Assembly (NCBI GenBank): GCA_937888615.1
Contig: CALABZ010000133.1
Location: 19,383-83,382 of the forward strand
DNA from: an uncultured Lentisphaeria bacterium
Lineage (GTDB): Bacteria > Verrucomicrobiota > Lentisphaeria > Victivallales > Victivallaceae
Direction of reading: 5' to 3'
Length of the DNA: 64,000 nt
In this document: piece by piece, positions 49,857 through 58,876 of the stretch
Layout of the letters: every line of letters begins with the position of its first letter
Numbering within the stretch: position 1 is the first letter of the stretch
Notes under the pieces: generated by a model
Database searches by the model: none
What the model saw: the letters and a program-made list of their open reading frames with translations, nothing else
What the model was told of the DNA's origin: nothing
Translations under genes and position numbers: made by a program

Positions 49857-50166
49857 GATAGTTTTGCCGGAGCTTCAGGATGTTATTGATTTCCTGGCGG
49901 CAGGCTTCTTCGTCGGGGTCTTTGGCGGCGGTGTTGAGTTGTTTGGCCAGGGTCAGGAGGTCGGTTGCCCCCATGTTTTCTGCGAATCCGATCAAAGTAT
50001 GGGTAATGAGGCGGATTTGCGCATAGTCCAGTTTGGTGTTCTGCAATGGTTCAAGCCGGGTACAACATTCATCAAGGGACTGAATGAACGCTTCCAGGTA
50101 CTCTCCACATTCTTCTTCCTGCAGGTCGAGAATGTTCTTCAGATGCTCAATAATATCCTTTTTCAT
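49843..50166 (-). CDS. Histidine phosphotransfer (HPt) domain protein
   Basis: 107 residues, all one helical HPt domain. The phospho-accepting residue is His56 in T-H-T-L-I-G-F-A-E-N-M-G-A-T-D-L, the standard H-x-L-K-G-x-x-x-x-x-G-A pattern with Ile replacing the usual Lys. HPt proteins relay phosphate between receiver domains. The gene begins one base after the stop of the REC-PP2C protein, so the two are co-translated. The hybrid kinase at 30654 lacks an HPt domain and is the obvious donor in this window. That connection is inferred. Confidence 0.85.
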   Translation of the reverse strand: MKKDIIEHLKNILDLQEEECGEYLEAFIQSLDECCTRLEPLQNTKLDYAQIRLITHTLIGFAENMGATDLLTLAKQLNTAAKDPDEEACRQEINNILKLRQNYHDER

Positions 50167-50167
50167 T

Positions 50168-51763
50168 TTATCCCGTCTCTCCCTTCAATACGAATCTGGT
50201 TTCGTTTAAGCCACAGAATGAATTGTAAGAAATATAATCGGTTATGGATTGCAGGATATGAGTGCCCCTGCCGGAAGTTGCATAATTATTGGCGCCGTTA
50301 TCGCTGTCATTGTCGTTTTCGTTGATGGTTTCGTTGACAGCTTCCTGGATATTCCACGGGGCGCCCTGTTCCAGCCCCCGGATCTCCAGCCGTTCGCCTT
50401 TTTTCTCAACGCTGATATAGATCACCCTTTCTCTTTTGTCGGGGCGGTTTTTACCGTGAATGATGACATTGTTCAGGTATTCATGGACAAGCAGGTCGAT
50501 TTCCGCGCCCAGCTTCAGGTCGGTGGTAATGGAGGCGAAATCCTCTGCCACCTCGGCAATGGCGGAGAGTTTTGCGGAGATCAGGTGTTGTTTGCGGTTC
50601 GGGTCGTGGGTGTTTTTGGTTACGGCGACGAACGTATAATCATCCGGGGCGATGTAGTACCCCATTTTTTCCATCATGTCGCACATCCGGTACGGGAAGA
50701 TCAGGCCGTCGGTGTCGGCGAGGAGGGTTTCGACCATTTCCCGGTAATCGCTTTCGGCCAGTACTTCCTGATGTTCATTCTCGATATCGTAAACGCCATC
50801 GGTCATGGTGATAAAAATTGCATCGTCCGGGAAATTATATTCGAAGTTATCGCTTTCCAGGTATTCCGTATCCTTGAACCACCCGATCGGCAGGCCGCCG
50901 CGGCTGGCGTCGCTGGTATACATGGTTTTCTGGGAGGGGGAACCGATGATCATCGGCGGATGTCCGGCGGATTGGAGCGAAATATGGTTGGTTTCAAAAT
51001 CGATGATTGCCGCCAGTGCGGTCATATAGGTTGAACTTTGCAGTTCCTTGCAGAAAAAACGGTTCAGTTTATTGAGCAATTCGTGGGGGGATTTGTTGTT
51101 TTTCTGCACGCTGACCTTCAACCAGGATTGAATGGTGGCCATGTAAAGCGCGGCCGACACCCCGTGTCCGGCGATGTCGCCGATGAAAAGCAGGTATTTG
51201 GCCTCGCCGATCTGGATGATCTCGAAAATGTCGCCCGAAACATGCATGGCCGGCTTATAGATCGAAGAAACCATGATATGTTTGTCGATCTCGCACCATT
51301 CCGGCAGCAGGATCCGCTGCAGTTCTCCGGCCAGTTTCAGTTCATCTTCGAGTTTATTGCTCCGCTGCCGTTCCACGTTGCGGATGCGGTGATTGGCCAC
51401 GACTTCCTTGATTTTGCGGATCAGCGTATTTTTGTCGGTCACTTTGTTCAGGTAAAAGGTGTTGCTGTCCCAGACGATTTGGTTGAGCATTTTCATGCTG
51501 CCGTCTTCGATCATGGAGGTCAGGAAGATGATCGGACGCTCCATATCGACTTCGCGGATCAGTTTGCGCAGTTCGAAACCGTCGATTCCGGGCATGATGA
51601 CGTCAAGCAGCACCACATCGAAAAATTCCTGCTTGAACAACTGGAGCGCCTCCAATGCATTGGTGGAGGTAACCACCTTGAATTCGTTCCCTTTCAGAAC
51701 CCCTTTCAAGATCATCAGGTTCGCCACTGCGTCATCAACTGCCAATACTCGAATATTATTCAT
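50168..51763 (-). CDS. Receiver-PP2C phosphatase-RsbW-like kinase fusion (response regulator)
   Basis: 531 residues. Receiver 1-125 with Asp54 (L-L-D-V-I-M-P-G); a coiled linker; an RsbU/SpoIIE PP2C domain about 140-370 with V-S-G-D-I-F-E, G-D-I-A-G-H-G-V-S-A-A and T-D-G-V-Y-D, A-P-D-D-Y-T; then a GHKL ATPase domain 390-525 with H-E-Y-L-N-N-V-I-I-H-G and S-G-R-G-T-H-I-L. The ATP-binding Asp of the G1 box is replaced in L-E-Q-G-A-P. Thus one protein may both phosphorylate and dephosphorylate a STAS partner under receiver control, as V. fischeri SypE does, though SypE has the domains in the order kinase-REC-PP2C. GAGGAAAG precedes the ATG. Confidence 0.9.
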   Translation of the reverse strand: MNNIRVLAVDDAVANLMILKGVLKGNEFKVVTSTNALEALQLFKQEFFDVVLLDVIMPGIDGFELRKLIREVDMERPIIFLTSMIEDGSMKMLNQIVWDSNTFYLNKVTDKNTLIRKIKEVVANHRIRNVERQRSNKLEDELKLAGELQRILLPEWCEIDKHIMVSSIYKPAMHVSGDIFEIIQIGEAKYLLFIGDIAGHGVSAALYMATIQSWLKVSVQKNNKSPHELLNKLNRFFCKELQSSTYMTALAAIIDFETNHISLQSAGHPPMIIGSPSQKTMYTSDASRGGLPIGWFKDTEYLESDNFEYNFPDDAIFITMTDGVYDIENEHQEVLAESDYREMVETLLADTDGLIFPYRMCDMMEKMGYYIAPDDYTFVAVTKNTHDPNRKQHLISAKLSAIAEVAEDFASITTDLKLGAEIDLLVHEYLNNVIIHGKNRPDKRERVIYISVEKKGERLEIRGLEQGAPWNIQEAVNETINENDNDSDNGANNYATSGRGTHILQSITDYISYNSFCGLNETRFVLKGETG

Positions 51764-51804
51764 CTTTCCTCAGTCGCTGCTCCAGTTGAATTGATATCAG
51801 GTCT

Positions 51805-51832
51805 AATATAATTTCCCGCATGGTTATTTCAA
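51805..51832 (-). promoter_or_regulatory. Promoter of the REC-PP2C-HPt operon
   Basis: Minus strand: -35 TTGAAA (51827-51832), 16-base spacer, -10 TATATT (51805-51810). It is about 40 bp upstream of ATG 51763. Confidence 0.5.
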
Positions 51833-51955
51833 TGCCACTCAACCCAAAAATCTAATAAATAAATTTATATTTTATTCAAAAACCGCCGTTATGAAGCGAA
51901 TTTCACGAAAATTCGGCCGCGAATCGGGGTATGGTTCAACCAATTCATCGGACAA

Positions 51956-53521
51956 TCATCGGCCTGGGGGCCTGTCCGAAACATTCCCTCTGTTCGGACG
52001 AAAACGCGCCGGGAGCCGTGCGATCACTTTGGTGCGCAACTCGGCGCGCTCCGCCCCATTCAGCGTGAAAAGCCAAACCGTCACCAAAAACAGCCCGCAA
52101 CAAATCGACGAACCGCAAAAAGCCAGCCAGAAATCCGATAGCTTCCCCTCAAAATATTGTTTGAATTCCACCGCCGCCGCCGTTCCGGGCAGCGCCGCCG
52201 CGATCATCGGCAACCAGGCATGAAACAATACCCGGCGCAACGGCAGATGCAAGCTCTTCAACGTCACCGGCAACAGCACTGTCAGCGTGATGAAGGTCTG
52301 CAACGTCATACTGTTAATCAAAATCACCGCCAGGCCGAATGGCCGGATCAGCCAGCAGTTCAGCCCCACCATCAATATCGCCTCCACGATCGTGGCGTAG
52401 GACAACAGCCGGTGGTGATCCGCCATGATGAGATACCCCTGCATTCCCTGCCGCAGCGTGATCGAAAGAAAGACGCTTACCAGGAACAATTTGGCCAAAA
52501 AGAACACCTCCGGGTTGCCCACGTGAAAGAGAAAACGGAACCATTCGGCGGCAAAAATGAAGCTGGGCAACATGAAGAAAATCCCCATGCCCAAATTAAT
52601 TTTCAGCGACCGGAGGATGAATTCGGCCAACTCCGCCGTCTTGCATTCACCATGAAGTTTCGCCGTTACCGGGCGGACATTTTCCTGATATTGCGCTGCC
52701 CCCATGTAGCAGAAATCGCCCAGCCGGCTGGCCTGATGAAATATCCCGGCGGCGGGAAGGCCCAGAAAGAAACTGATGATCAACCGGCTGCTGCGATTCA
52801 TAATCAGCCGGGCGATGGAAACGATATAGACAAAACCGCTGAACTTGACAATCTCCCGGTAAATCGGCAACCCGATGCGGAGCGTGAGGTGAAATCCAGG
52901 GATCTCCCGGCAGACCACAATGCCGATGACAATATTGGAAAGGAAACTCAGCCCCAACACCAGCACGGTCAGGCTTCTCACCTGTCCGCCGAGTTTAAAA
53001 AGCAGCAGCGTAGCGAAAAGCTCGATGATCTTCGACACGGTATTCACATAGTTGCGGAGGTAAAGTTTCTGCAATCCGATGGCAATCTCCGGAAACACGG
53101 TGGTGGGAAAAGTCAGCGCACTGCCGACGGCGAAAATCAGAAAGGCCGAGTGACAATAAGCGATTTTCTCCGGCGAACTGACATTGAACAAGGTACCGAC
53201 GCAGAATGACAGCGCAAAACTGACCAGCAGAATCAGCACCGCCATCGCTATGTAAAAAGCCAGCACCGCCGAAATTACCCGGTTGTAACGGTCAATATCG
53301 CTCCGGAATATCCGCATCCCGGTGTATTTCTGCGCGGACGCGCCCAATCCGAAGTCAACCAGCAGTGAATAGGCGAAGACCGTCCACAATACCGCCCACA
53401 GTCCGTAATTTTCCGTGCCGAGGTAGATGATGCTCCATCGGGTCACCAGAATGCCCTGGATGAAGCGGACCGCCACGACCAGATAGTTGGTCAGCGTATT
53501 TTTGACTAGATTTTCAGCCAT
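51956..53521 (-). CDS. Polysaccharide flippase-like membrane protein (Wzx/MATE-like)
   Basis: 521 residues with about fourteen helices. The opening (L-T-N-Y-L-V-V-A-V-R-F-I-Q-G-I-L, L-G-T-E-N-Y-G-L-W-A-V-L-W-T-V) is the standard start of the PST/Wzx branch of the MOP superfamily. It should flip lipid-linked repeat units across the inner membrane. Its start overlaps the GT2 gene's stop by 8 bases. It ends a three-gene minus-strand operon (GT8-like, GT2, flippase), and is the partner of the polymerase at 41290 in a Wzy-type pathway. Confidence 0.88.
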   Translation of the reverse strand: MAENLVKNTLTNYLVVAVRFIQGILVTRWSIIYLGTENYGLWAVLWTVFAYSLLVDFGLGASAQKYTGMRIFRSDIDRYNRVISAVLAFYIAMAVLILLVSFALSFCVGTLFNVSSPEKIAYCHSAFLIFAVGSALTFPTTVFPEIAIGLQKLYLRNYVNTVSKIIELFATLLLFKLGGQVRSLTVLVLGLSFLSNIVIGIVVCREIPGFHLTLRIGLPIYREIVKFSGFVYIVSIARLIMNRSSRLIISFFLGLPAAGIFHQASRLGDFCYMGAAQYQENVRPVTAKLHGECKTAELAEFILRSLKINLGMGIFFMLPSFIFAAEWFRFLFHVGNPEVFFLAKLFLVSVFLSITLRQGMQGYLIMADHHRLLSYATIVEAILMVGLNCWLIRPFGLAVILINSMTLQTFITLTVLLPVTLKSLHLPLRRVLFHAWLPMIAAALPGTAAAVEFKQYFEGKLSDFWLAFCGSSICCGLFLVTVWLFTLNGAERAELRTKVIARLPARFRPNRGNVSDRPPGR

Positions 53522-54590
53522 GGCGCAACCGGGTTTTTAGCGCTCCCCAAATGGTATGGACGAGCGGCCAATAGAACCATTGAAAAAGCTTTTCACTCAC
53601 GACAAAGCCGCCGGGCCGGCGGGCCAGCCCGATCAGCGGGATCAAAATCCGGCGGGAAAAGCGGGAGAGCCTAGCCATTTCCCGGTAGGTGCGGAAATTC
53701 TCCGGCGCGCCGACCAGCCGCCGGAACTCCTGCCGACGGAGTTCGTATGAAAATTGACGGGCGGAATTCCGGCTGAAGTAGCGGAAGAACAAATCGATAT
53801 ACCAGTCAGCCACTGCCGCCCGCGCTTCCGGCGGAATTGGGCGGGCATGCCAATATTTAAAGAAGTCCAGCAGGTTGTCGGTGATGTCCCGGATCGATTT
53901 CGGATTGCTTTTGGTGGTGACGGAGTTTGCCCGTTTGCGGTAGACGTAAAACACCTCCGGTATCGCCGCAAAGGTTTTCGCCGCCAGAAAAACCCGCGGC
54001 GTCCATTGTTCGTCCTGATGGCGGCGGCCAATCGGCTGCCGCAGTGTGGCATCGTTTTTTATCAGTTCCCGTCGATAAATCTGATACCAGACCGCGGGCA
54101 TGAAGCGGCGTTCCATCATTCGGGCCAGTGCCAGCGGAGCCGGGAATACCTTGCCGCATTCGATGGGGTGGGCGAGTTGTTCCGCACCACGTGCCGGGGA
54201 GTTCAACTCCCAGCGCACTTCGGCCCGCCCGGCGATAAGGTCGATCTCCCCGAAAGTCGCGATGGCGTGCCGGAAAATTTCCAGCGCTTCGGGTTTAAGC
54301 AGGTCGTCGCCGTCGAGGAAGAGCAGATATTGGCCGTGCGCGTGCTCGATGCCGTAGTTTCGTCCGGCGCTGGCTGAACCGGAGCGCGGCAATTCAGTCA
54401 CGATGAAACGGGGTTCATCGCCGATGGCGCGCCGCAGGACTTCCAGCGTACCGTCGGCACTTTCTTCGCAGACGATCAATGCTTCGAAGTCGCCGTCACT
54501 CTGTTGCCGCAGTGAATCGATCATTTCCGCCCCAAAGGGCGCTACATCGCAGGCCGGAACGACGATTGAGAAAAACGGTGTCTTGTCCAT
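53514..54590 (-). CDS. Glycosyltransferase family 2
   Basis: 358 residues. A GT-A fold with F-S-I-V-V-P-A-C-D near the start and the metal-binding D-G-D-D in L-L-F-L-D-G-D-D-L-L at about residue 90. The remaining part includes R-H-Q-D-E-Q-W, matching the common acceptor-side E-D/D-E motif. Inverting transfer from a nucleotide sugar to a lipid-linked acceptor is expected. The C-terminal 60 residues are basic and may contact the membrane. It sits between the GT8-like protein (3 bp) and the flippase (8-bp overlap). Confidence 0.85.
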   Translation of the reverse strand: MDKTPFFSIVVPACDVAPFGAEMIDSLRQQSDGDFEALIVCEESADGTLEVLRRAIGDEPRFIVTELPRSGSASAGRNYGIEHAHGQYLLFLDGDDLLKPEALEIFRHAIATFGEIDLIAGRAEVRWELNSPARGAEQLAHPIECGKVFPAPLALARMMERRFMPAVWYQIYRRELIKNDATLRQPIGRRHQDEQWTPRVFLAAKTFAAIPEVFYVYRKRANSVTTKSNPKSIRDITDNLLDFFKYWHARPIPPEARAAVADWYIDLFFRYFSRNSARQFSYELRRQEFRRLVGAPENFRTYREMARLSRFSRRILIPLIGLARRPGGFVVSEKLFQWFYWPLVHTIWGALKTRLRHG

Positions 54591-54593
54591 AAT

Positions 54594-55526
54594 TTACAAT
54601 CCAAGTTTGCGCCACAGTTTCTTCACCCGGTGCCAATGCGGGGCGAGGGGGGCGCAGAGACGGAAAAACCGTTCATTTTTTCGTTGGAGCGTCGGCGGCA
54701 GCGGGGCGAACTCCGGCAGCAGTTTTTGCGCCTCGCACCATTCAACCAGCGCGATCAATTGATCGTACCAGCGCAGCGCGTAAGGGGTCCACTGCGTCTG
54801 CCACGGCTTCGGATTGTAGGCGAAATGGGCGAAGTAGGCGGTTTTGGGGTTGTCCAGCCGATAGCATTGCGTGATCGGCGGGGCCGGTTCCCAGCAGGAA
54901 AGCAGCGAATTCAGCACCGATTCGTCGGTTTGGAAATAGGGGGAATCTTTGACCGAGACGATGCCGACATCTTTCGGCAATACCTTGTCCATCTGTTCGA
55001 TCCAGCGTTTGAGCAGGGCGGAGTTGCGCTCGAGCGACACCCCGACCACGCTGGTACAGATATCCGGAATGTCGCGCCGTTCCGGCAGGCTGTCGACATC
55101 ACGCAACCAGGCGGCGATCGTTTCCGGTTTCCGGGCGAAGCCGTGAGTGGCCAATTCCGCCGCCGAGTAGGCGCGGGAATAAAGTGCCTCTTCCTCGCCG
55201 TAAAGATAGGGCGAACAATTGCCGGTAAACATGCCGTCGGAATCGATCCAGGTCGCGTAGGGCGTTTCCGCCTGAAGCATCAACAGCGGTTTGGTGACAC
55301 AGACGCACCGCCGGTCGGCGGTGGAAAGGCGGACGATTTTCAAGTTCGGCCATTTCTCAAGAAACTCCAGCCATTCGGGCGTCCAGGAGTAGGCGCCGAC
55401 CAATATTTTTTCGCGCATTTCCCAGCGCCGCATCGAAGCGATCAACAGGAAAACGCCCCACGCATAATTTCGGTCTCCGGCGGCGACCACGGTACGAATT
55501 TCAGGCGGCAATTCCACGAGTTTCAT
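54594..55526 (-). CDS. GT-A-type glycosyltransferase-like protein (GT8-related)
   Basis: 310 residues. The protein opens V-V-A-A-G-D-R-N-Y-A-W-G-V-F-L-L and has A-T-W-I-D-S-D-G-M-F near residue 95, a D-x-D metal motif after a hydrophobic strand. These fit a GT8 or nucleotide-diphospho-sugar-transferase fold. The remainder (W-I-E-Q-M-D, T-D-E-S-V-L-N-S-L-L) has the E-x-x-L-N type of GT8. Sugar unknown. AGGA lies nine bases before ATG 55526. First gene of its operon, just after the 381-bp gap. Confidence 0.65.
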   Translation of the reverse strand: MKLVELPPEIRTVVAAGDRNYAWGVFLLIASMRRWEMREKILVGAYSWTPEWLEFLEKWPNLKIVRLSTADRRCVCVTKPLLMLQAETPYATWIDSDGMFTGNCSPYLYGEEEALYSRAYSAAELATHGFARKPETIAAWLRDVDSLPERRDIPDICTSVVGVSLERNSALLKRWIEQMDKVLPKDVGIVSVKDSPYFQTDESVLNSLLSCWEPAPPITQCYRLDNPKTAYFAHFAYNPKPWQTQWTPYALRWYDQLIALVEWCEAQKLLPEFAPLPPTLQRKNERFFRLCAPLAPHWHRVKKLWRKLGL

Positions 55527-55907
55527 ACAAAATTCCTATTTTTTTCTCTAACGAGAATTCAATTCCGTCCGTTTTCCGAACAACCGAGCCGCCCATGTTT
55601 CGGCATATAAAATTGGGAAAAACAACTGTTGTCATTATCCAGTCGCGACATTGTCCGGTCCGCACGCCGCCGATTCGATTCATTGCTTTTCCTTCACGTA
55701 CAATTTACTGCTTCCGAAGTGATTTTTCCAACTTAAATTGTTCGATTTATCAGAAATCTGTTCGTAATTGCCCAGGAAAATCCGGGAGAAAGCGCATTTT
55801 AACGGCGCCAGGCTCGGCCGCCACCGATATTATGTCGATTCAGTGGTCGGACCAGTTTTTCGATTCGGATTGTAGCCGATTCGTACATATCGTCGGGGCC
55901 CATCGTA
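55527..55907. other. 381-bp gap between two glycosyltransferase operons
   Basis: No convincing gene. A 132-codon plus-strand frame starting at 55595 runs into the antisense of the next gene and has no family likeness. The region presumably holds the promoter for the operon starting at 55526 and the end of the transcript from the 57746 gene. I see no clear terminator hairpin or well-spaced promoter. Confidence 0.55.
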
Positions 55908-57746
55908 TTATGCTTCAGGAATTACGTTTTTCCGGTATTTTGGGGTGTTTCCATTCAGGAATACCCGCCACAGGAACAACGGGTTGCCGATGATATAGCG
56001 TTTGAACAGGCGCCGGGGTTCGTTGTACAACCGGTAAGTCCATTCGATCTTCATTTTCAGCATCCAGCGCGGAGCGCGCGGGATTCTGCCGGAAGCGAAA
56101 TCGAACAACCCTCCCACGCCAATGGCGACCTTGCAGCAGAGTTCGTCCCGGTGCGCGAAAATCCATTTTTCCTGTCGCGGCACGCCCAGCGCCACCAGCA
56201 GAATGTCCGGTTTCACGCGGTTGATGTCGGCGATAACCGCTGCCTCGGCCGCTGCGTCGGCGAAGTATCCGTGAGAACAACCCAGGATCCGAGTGTCCGG
56301 AAAATCCCGTTCCAGATTCGCGCGCGCTTTGTCCGCCACCCCCGGCGCCGCGCCCAGCAGGTATAGTGAATGTCCGCTTCGGCACAGGTGCGGCAGCATG
56401 TCGGTGCCGTTGACGTTTTCGCGCACCGGACAACCGAGAAGACGGGCGGCTATTTCCACGCCTACGCCGTCGGGCAAGACCAGATCGCAGCGGTCAAGCA
56501 GGGCGGCGTACTCGGGGTTGGTGTAATATTGGTTCAGGCAGTCGGCGTTGATGAACGCGCAGACGTTCGGGTGTTTCTGCGTACCGGAAGCCATTTCATC
56601 AATTTTTTCCAGGGCTTGTTTCATGGTACAGGAGGCGAAACGGCAGCCGAAAACTTCGCCGTAGCCGAACCATTCCGCAGTCAGTTTATGCACGTGACGT
56701 TCCCATGAGAACTCCTTTTCGCGTTTCAATCCGTGCGCCCGGAGCTCACTGCGTAAATTTTGGTCGATCAGGGTCCGTTCGATGACCTCCGCCATGTCCG
56801 CCGGGTCGGCGGGGTCGAACAGTGCGGCGGCGTCGCCGGCGATTTCGCCCAGCGAGGAATTGTTCGAGCAAGCGCAGACCAGGCCGCTGGCCATGGCTTC
56901 GATCAACGACAGGCCAAATCCTTCGAAGAACGATGGAAACACATACAGCACAGAGTGCTTATAATAATTGTAAAGCTGTTCGGCGGTGATGAATCCCGGC
57001 AGCTCGATGGAGTCTTTTTTCGGGGATTCCGCCGCCTGTTGATGGATCTGTTCCGCGCCGGACCAGTCGGAACCCGCCATGACCAGTTTGTATTCATCGG
57101 TAATGGAATCGGGAAGCAATTCCCAGGCTTGGATCAGGTTCCGGTGATTTTTGCCCGGTACTTCGATCCGGGAGACATAGAAAACGACCTTTTCCGCGGC
57201 GTCGTTGGCGTCCAGCGGCAGATGGGAGCGGTCGATGCCGTTGTAATTGAGCATGATCCGTCCGGGATGGACTTTCCAGTAAAGGGCGATATCGTTTTCT
57301 GTACTTTGGCTGATTCCCACCAGTACATTAGCGTAGGCGCGGGCGAAAGACGGCAGGATCATTTTGACGTAACACATTCGGAATAAGTCATATTTGACCG
57401 GGATGTGATATTGGGACAGATCATGGACCACCGCGAATGTCTCCAGGCGTCCCGAATGCGCGATCATGCGCCGGTTTGCCGCCAGAATGACCAGCCGGTC
57501 GTAATCCCTGGCCTTGATCTTAAACCGCAGGACGAAAAAACAGTACAGCGAACTGACGGTCGCCCGGTTGCAGCATTTCGGCAGGACGATTTTGTCGAAT
57601 CCGGGGAAGAAGCCTTGTGCTTGCTCCTCTACGATCAGGGTCAGTTCATGACCCTGTTTTTTCAGTTCGGCGATTACATTGTTGATATAAACCGATATGC
57701 CGGAATGCCCCTTGTCATAGGGGACGCAGCACAGGAGAAACTTCAT
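55908..57746 (-). CDS. Fusion of a GT4 glycosyltransferase and a WecG/TagA/CpsF (GT26) glycosyltransferase
   Basis: 612 residues. ATG 57746 has GGGGAG eight bases upstream and overlaps the neighbouring stop (ATGA). Residues 1-365 are a GT-B enzyme: C-V-P-Y-D-K-G-H-S-G-I-S-V-Y-I, Y-V-S-R-I-E-V-P-G-K-N-H, and F-E-G-F-G-L-S-L-I-E-A-M-A-S-G-L-V. Residues 370-612 are WecG/TagA/CpsF: I-N-A-D-C-L-N, V-L-P-D-G-V-G-V-E, G-A-A-P-G-V, V-A-L-G-V-P-R-Q-E-K-W. Such GT26 domains usually add the second sugar of a lipid-linked repeat. Joining two enzymes may couple two successive additions. Confidence 0.92.
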   Translation of the reverse strand: MKFLLCCVPYDKGHSGISVYINNVIAELKKQGHELTLIVEEQAQGFFPGFDKIVLPKCCNRATVSSLYCFFVLRFKIKARDYDRLVILAANRRMIAHSGRLETFAVVHDLSQYHIPVKYDLFRMCYVKMILPSFARAYANVLVGISQSTENDIALYWKVHPGRIMLNYNGIDRSHLPLDANDAAEKVVFYVSRIEVPGKNHRNLIQAWELLPDSITDEYKLVMAGSDWSGAEQIHQQAAESPKKDSIELPGFITAEQLYNYYKHSVLYVFPSFFEGFGLSLIEAMASGLVCACSNNSSLGEIAGDAAALFDPADPADMAEVIERTLIDQNLRSELRAHGLKREKEFSWERHVHKLTAEWFGYGEVFGCRFASCTMKQALEKIDEMASGTQKHPNVCAFINADCLNQYYTNPEYAALLDRCDLVLPDGVGVEIAARLLGCPVRENVNGTDMLPHLCRSGHSLYLLGAAPGVADKARANLERDFPDTRILGCSHGYFADAAAEAAVIADINRVKPDILLVALGVPRQEKWIFAHRDELCCKVAIGVGGLFDFASGRIPRAPRWMLKMKIEWTYRLYNEPRRLFKRYIIGNPLFLWRVFLNGNTPKYRKNVIPEA

Positions 57747-58876
57747 TGCATATTCTCCCCGATAAATGCGTTCCAACCGGCAATGAAGCGGTCTTCTGAG
57801 AATCTTTCCCTTACCAGCTTTTCGCCGTTTTCTCCCATACGGCGGGCGGTATCGGGATTTTCGAGCAGGGTATCGATGGCCCGGGCCATGCCGGGTATGT
57901 CGCCGGGCGGCAACAAAATGCCGTTTTCACCGTCGATCAGGTATTCGCGAATGCCGCCGACGTCGAAGCCAATCAGCGGCAGTTTATGCGCCTGCGCCTC
58001 TGGTCCTACCAGCCCGAACGGTTCCTGCCAGCGCCACGGCAGGATCACCGCATAGGCGCGGGCGAGGTATTTCTCGGGCTCGGAAGTCCAGTTGTGGAAG
58101 TGGACCCGGTCCCCCAGCGGGGCCGCCTGGCGTTTTAAATTCGACTCGTCGTTGCCGGTGCCGAGGATGTCCAGCGTGCATTCACCGCGGACCAGCGGCA
58201 GGGCTTTCAATAGTTGGTCAACCCCTTTGCCCTTGACTAATTGTCCGAGAACCAGTAGCCGCGGGATGTCCTTGCTTTTGTCCATCGGCGGTATTTCGTA
58301 ATGACCGATCGCCGGCGGAATCAGGGCAATCGCCTTTTCCGGGATTCCCTGCCGGATCAGGACACCACGCATGAATGAGGAAATGACGATGAATTTATCG
58401 CAATTCTTCACTTCTCGCCACAACCGCCGGAACGGCAGTCCCAAGTTGAACGGCGGCTCATGCAGTCCCTGGAAGCGCTTGAGCGACGAGCACAACGTGC
58501 AAGGCAGATAAGAGTAGGCGCGGGAACAATTTTTGCGGGTGAACGGATGATAATACGCTTTGCGCGGGCAGTAATACTCATGGTCGTGAATGAACATCAC
58601 CACCTTGTAGCGTTTTTTCAGTTCCCGTAAGTACTTTGTTGAAGGAATCTTGTGGACTACGACCATGTCGAATTTCGGTTGTTCCTTCAGGAGTTTCTCA
58701 AAAGAAAACATCCTTTTGAATGATGAAGCGAACAGGCGTGCATCGGACGACTCGTGGAAACTGAGCCCCGACACATGATGTCCGTGCAGCGACAGCAGAT
58801 ACGCGGCCCGGGCCATATAGCGCTCCACCCCTCCCACGAATCCGCAGTATTCACCGACAAACAGGATTTCAGCCAT
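57743..58876 (-). CDS. Glycosyltransferase family 4
   Basis: 377 residues. ATG 58876 is chosen because GGGAGG lies seven bases upstream; the frame stays open further but runs antisense-like through the next gene. V-G-G-V-E-R-Y-M-A-R-A-A-Y-L-L near residue 13 and F-G-L-V-G-P-E-A-Q-A-H-K-L-P-L-I-G-F-D-V-G-G near 290 are GT4 motifs. C-P-R-K-A-Y-Y-H and P-C-T-L-C hint at a cysteine-containing insertion seen in some relatives. It overlaps genes on both sides by 4 and 8 bases. Confidence 0.88.
   Translation of the reverse strand: MAEILFVGEYCGFVGGVERYMARAAYLLSLHGHHVSGLSFHESSDARLFASSFKRMFSFEKLLKEQPKFDMVVVHKIPSTKYLRELKKRYKVVMFIHDHEYYCPRKAYYHPFTRKNCSRAYSYLPCTLCSSLKRFQGLHEPPFNLGLPFRRLWREVKNCDKFIVISSFMRGVLIRQGIPEKAIALIPPAIGHYEIPPMDKSKDIPRLLVLGQLVKGKGVDQLLKALPLVRGECTLDILGTGNDESNLKRQAAPLGDRVHFHNWTSEPEKYLARAYAVILPWRWQEPFGLVGPEAQAHKLPLIGFDVGGIREYLIDGENGILLPPGDIPGMARAIDTLLENPDTARRMGENGEKLVRERFSEDRFIAGWNAFIGENMQ

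Noticed and set aside
55595..55993. 132-codon plus-strand frame in the gap before the GT fusion
   Set aside because: No ribosome site, no family likeness, and its end is antisense to a certain gene.
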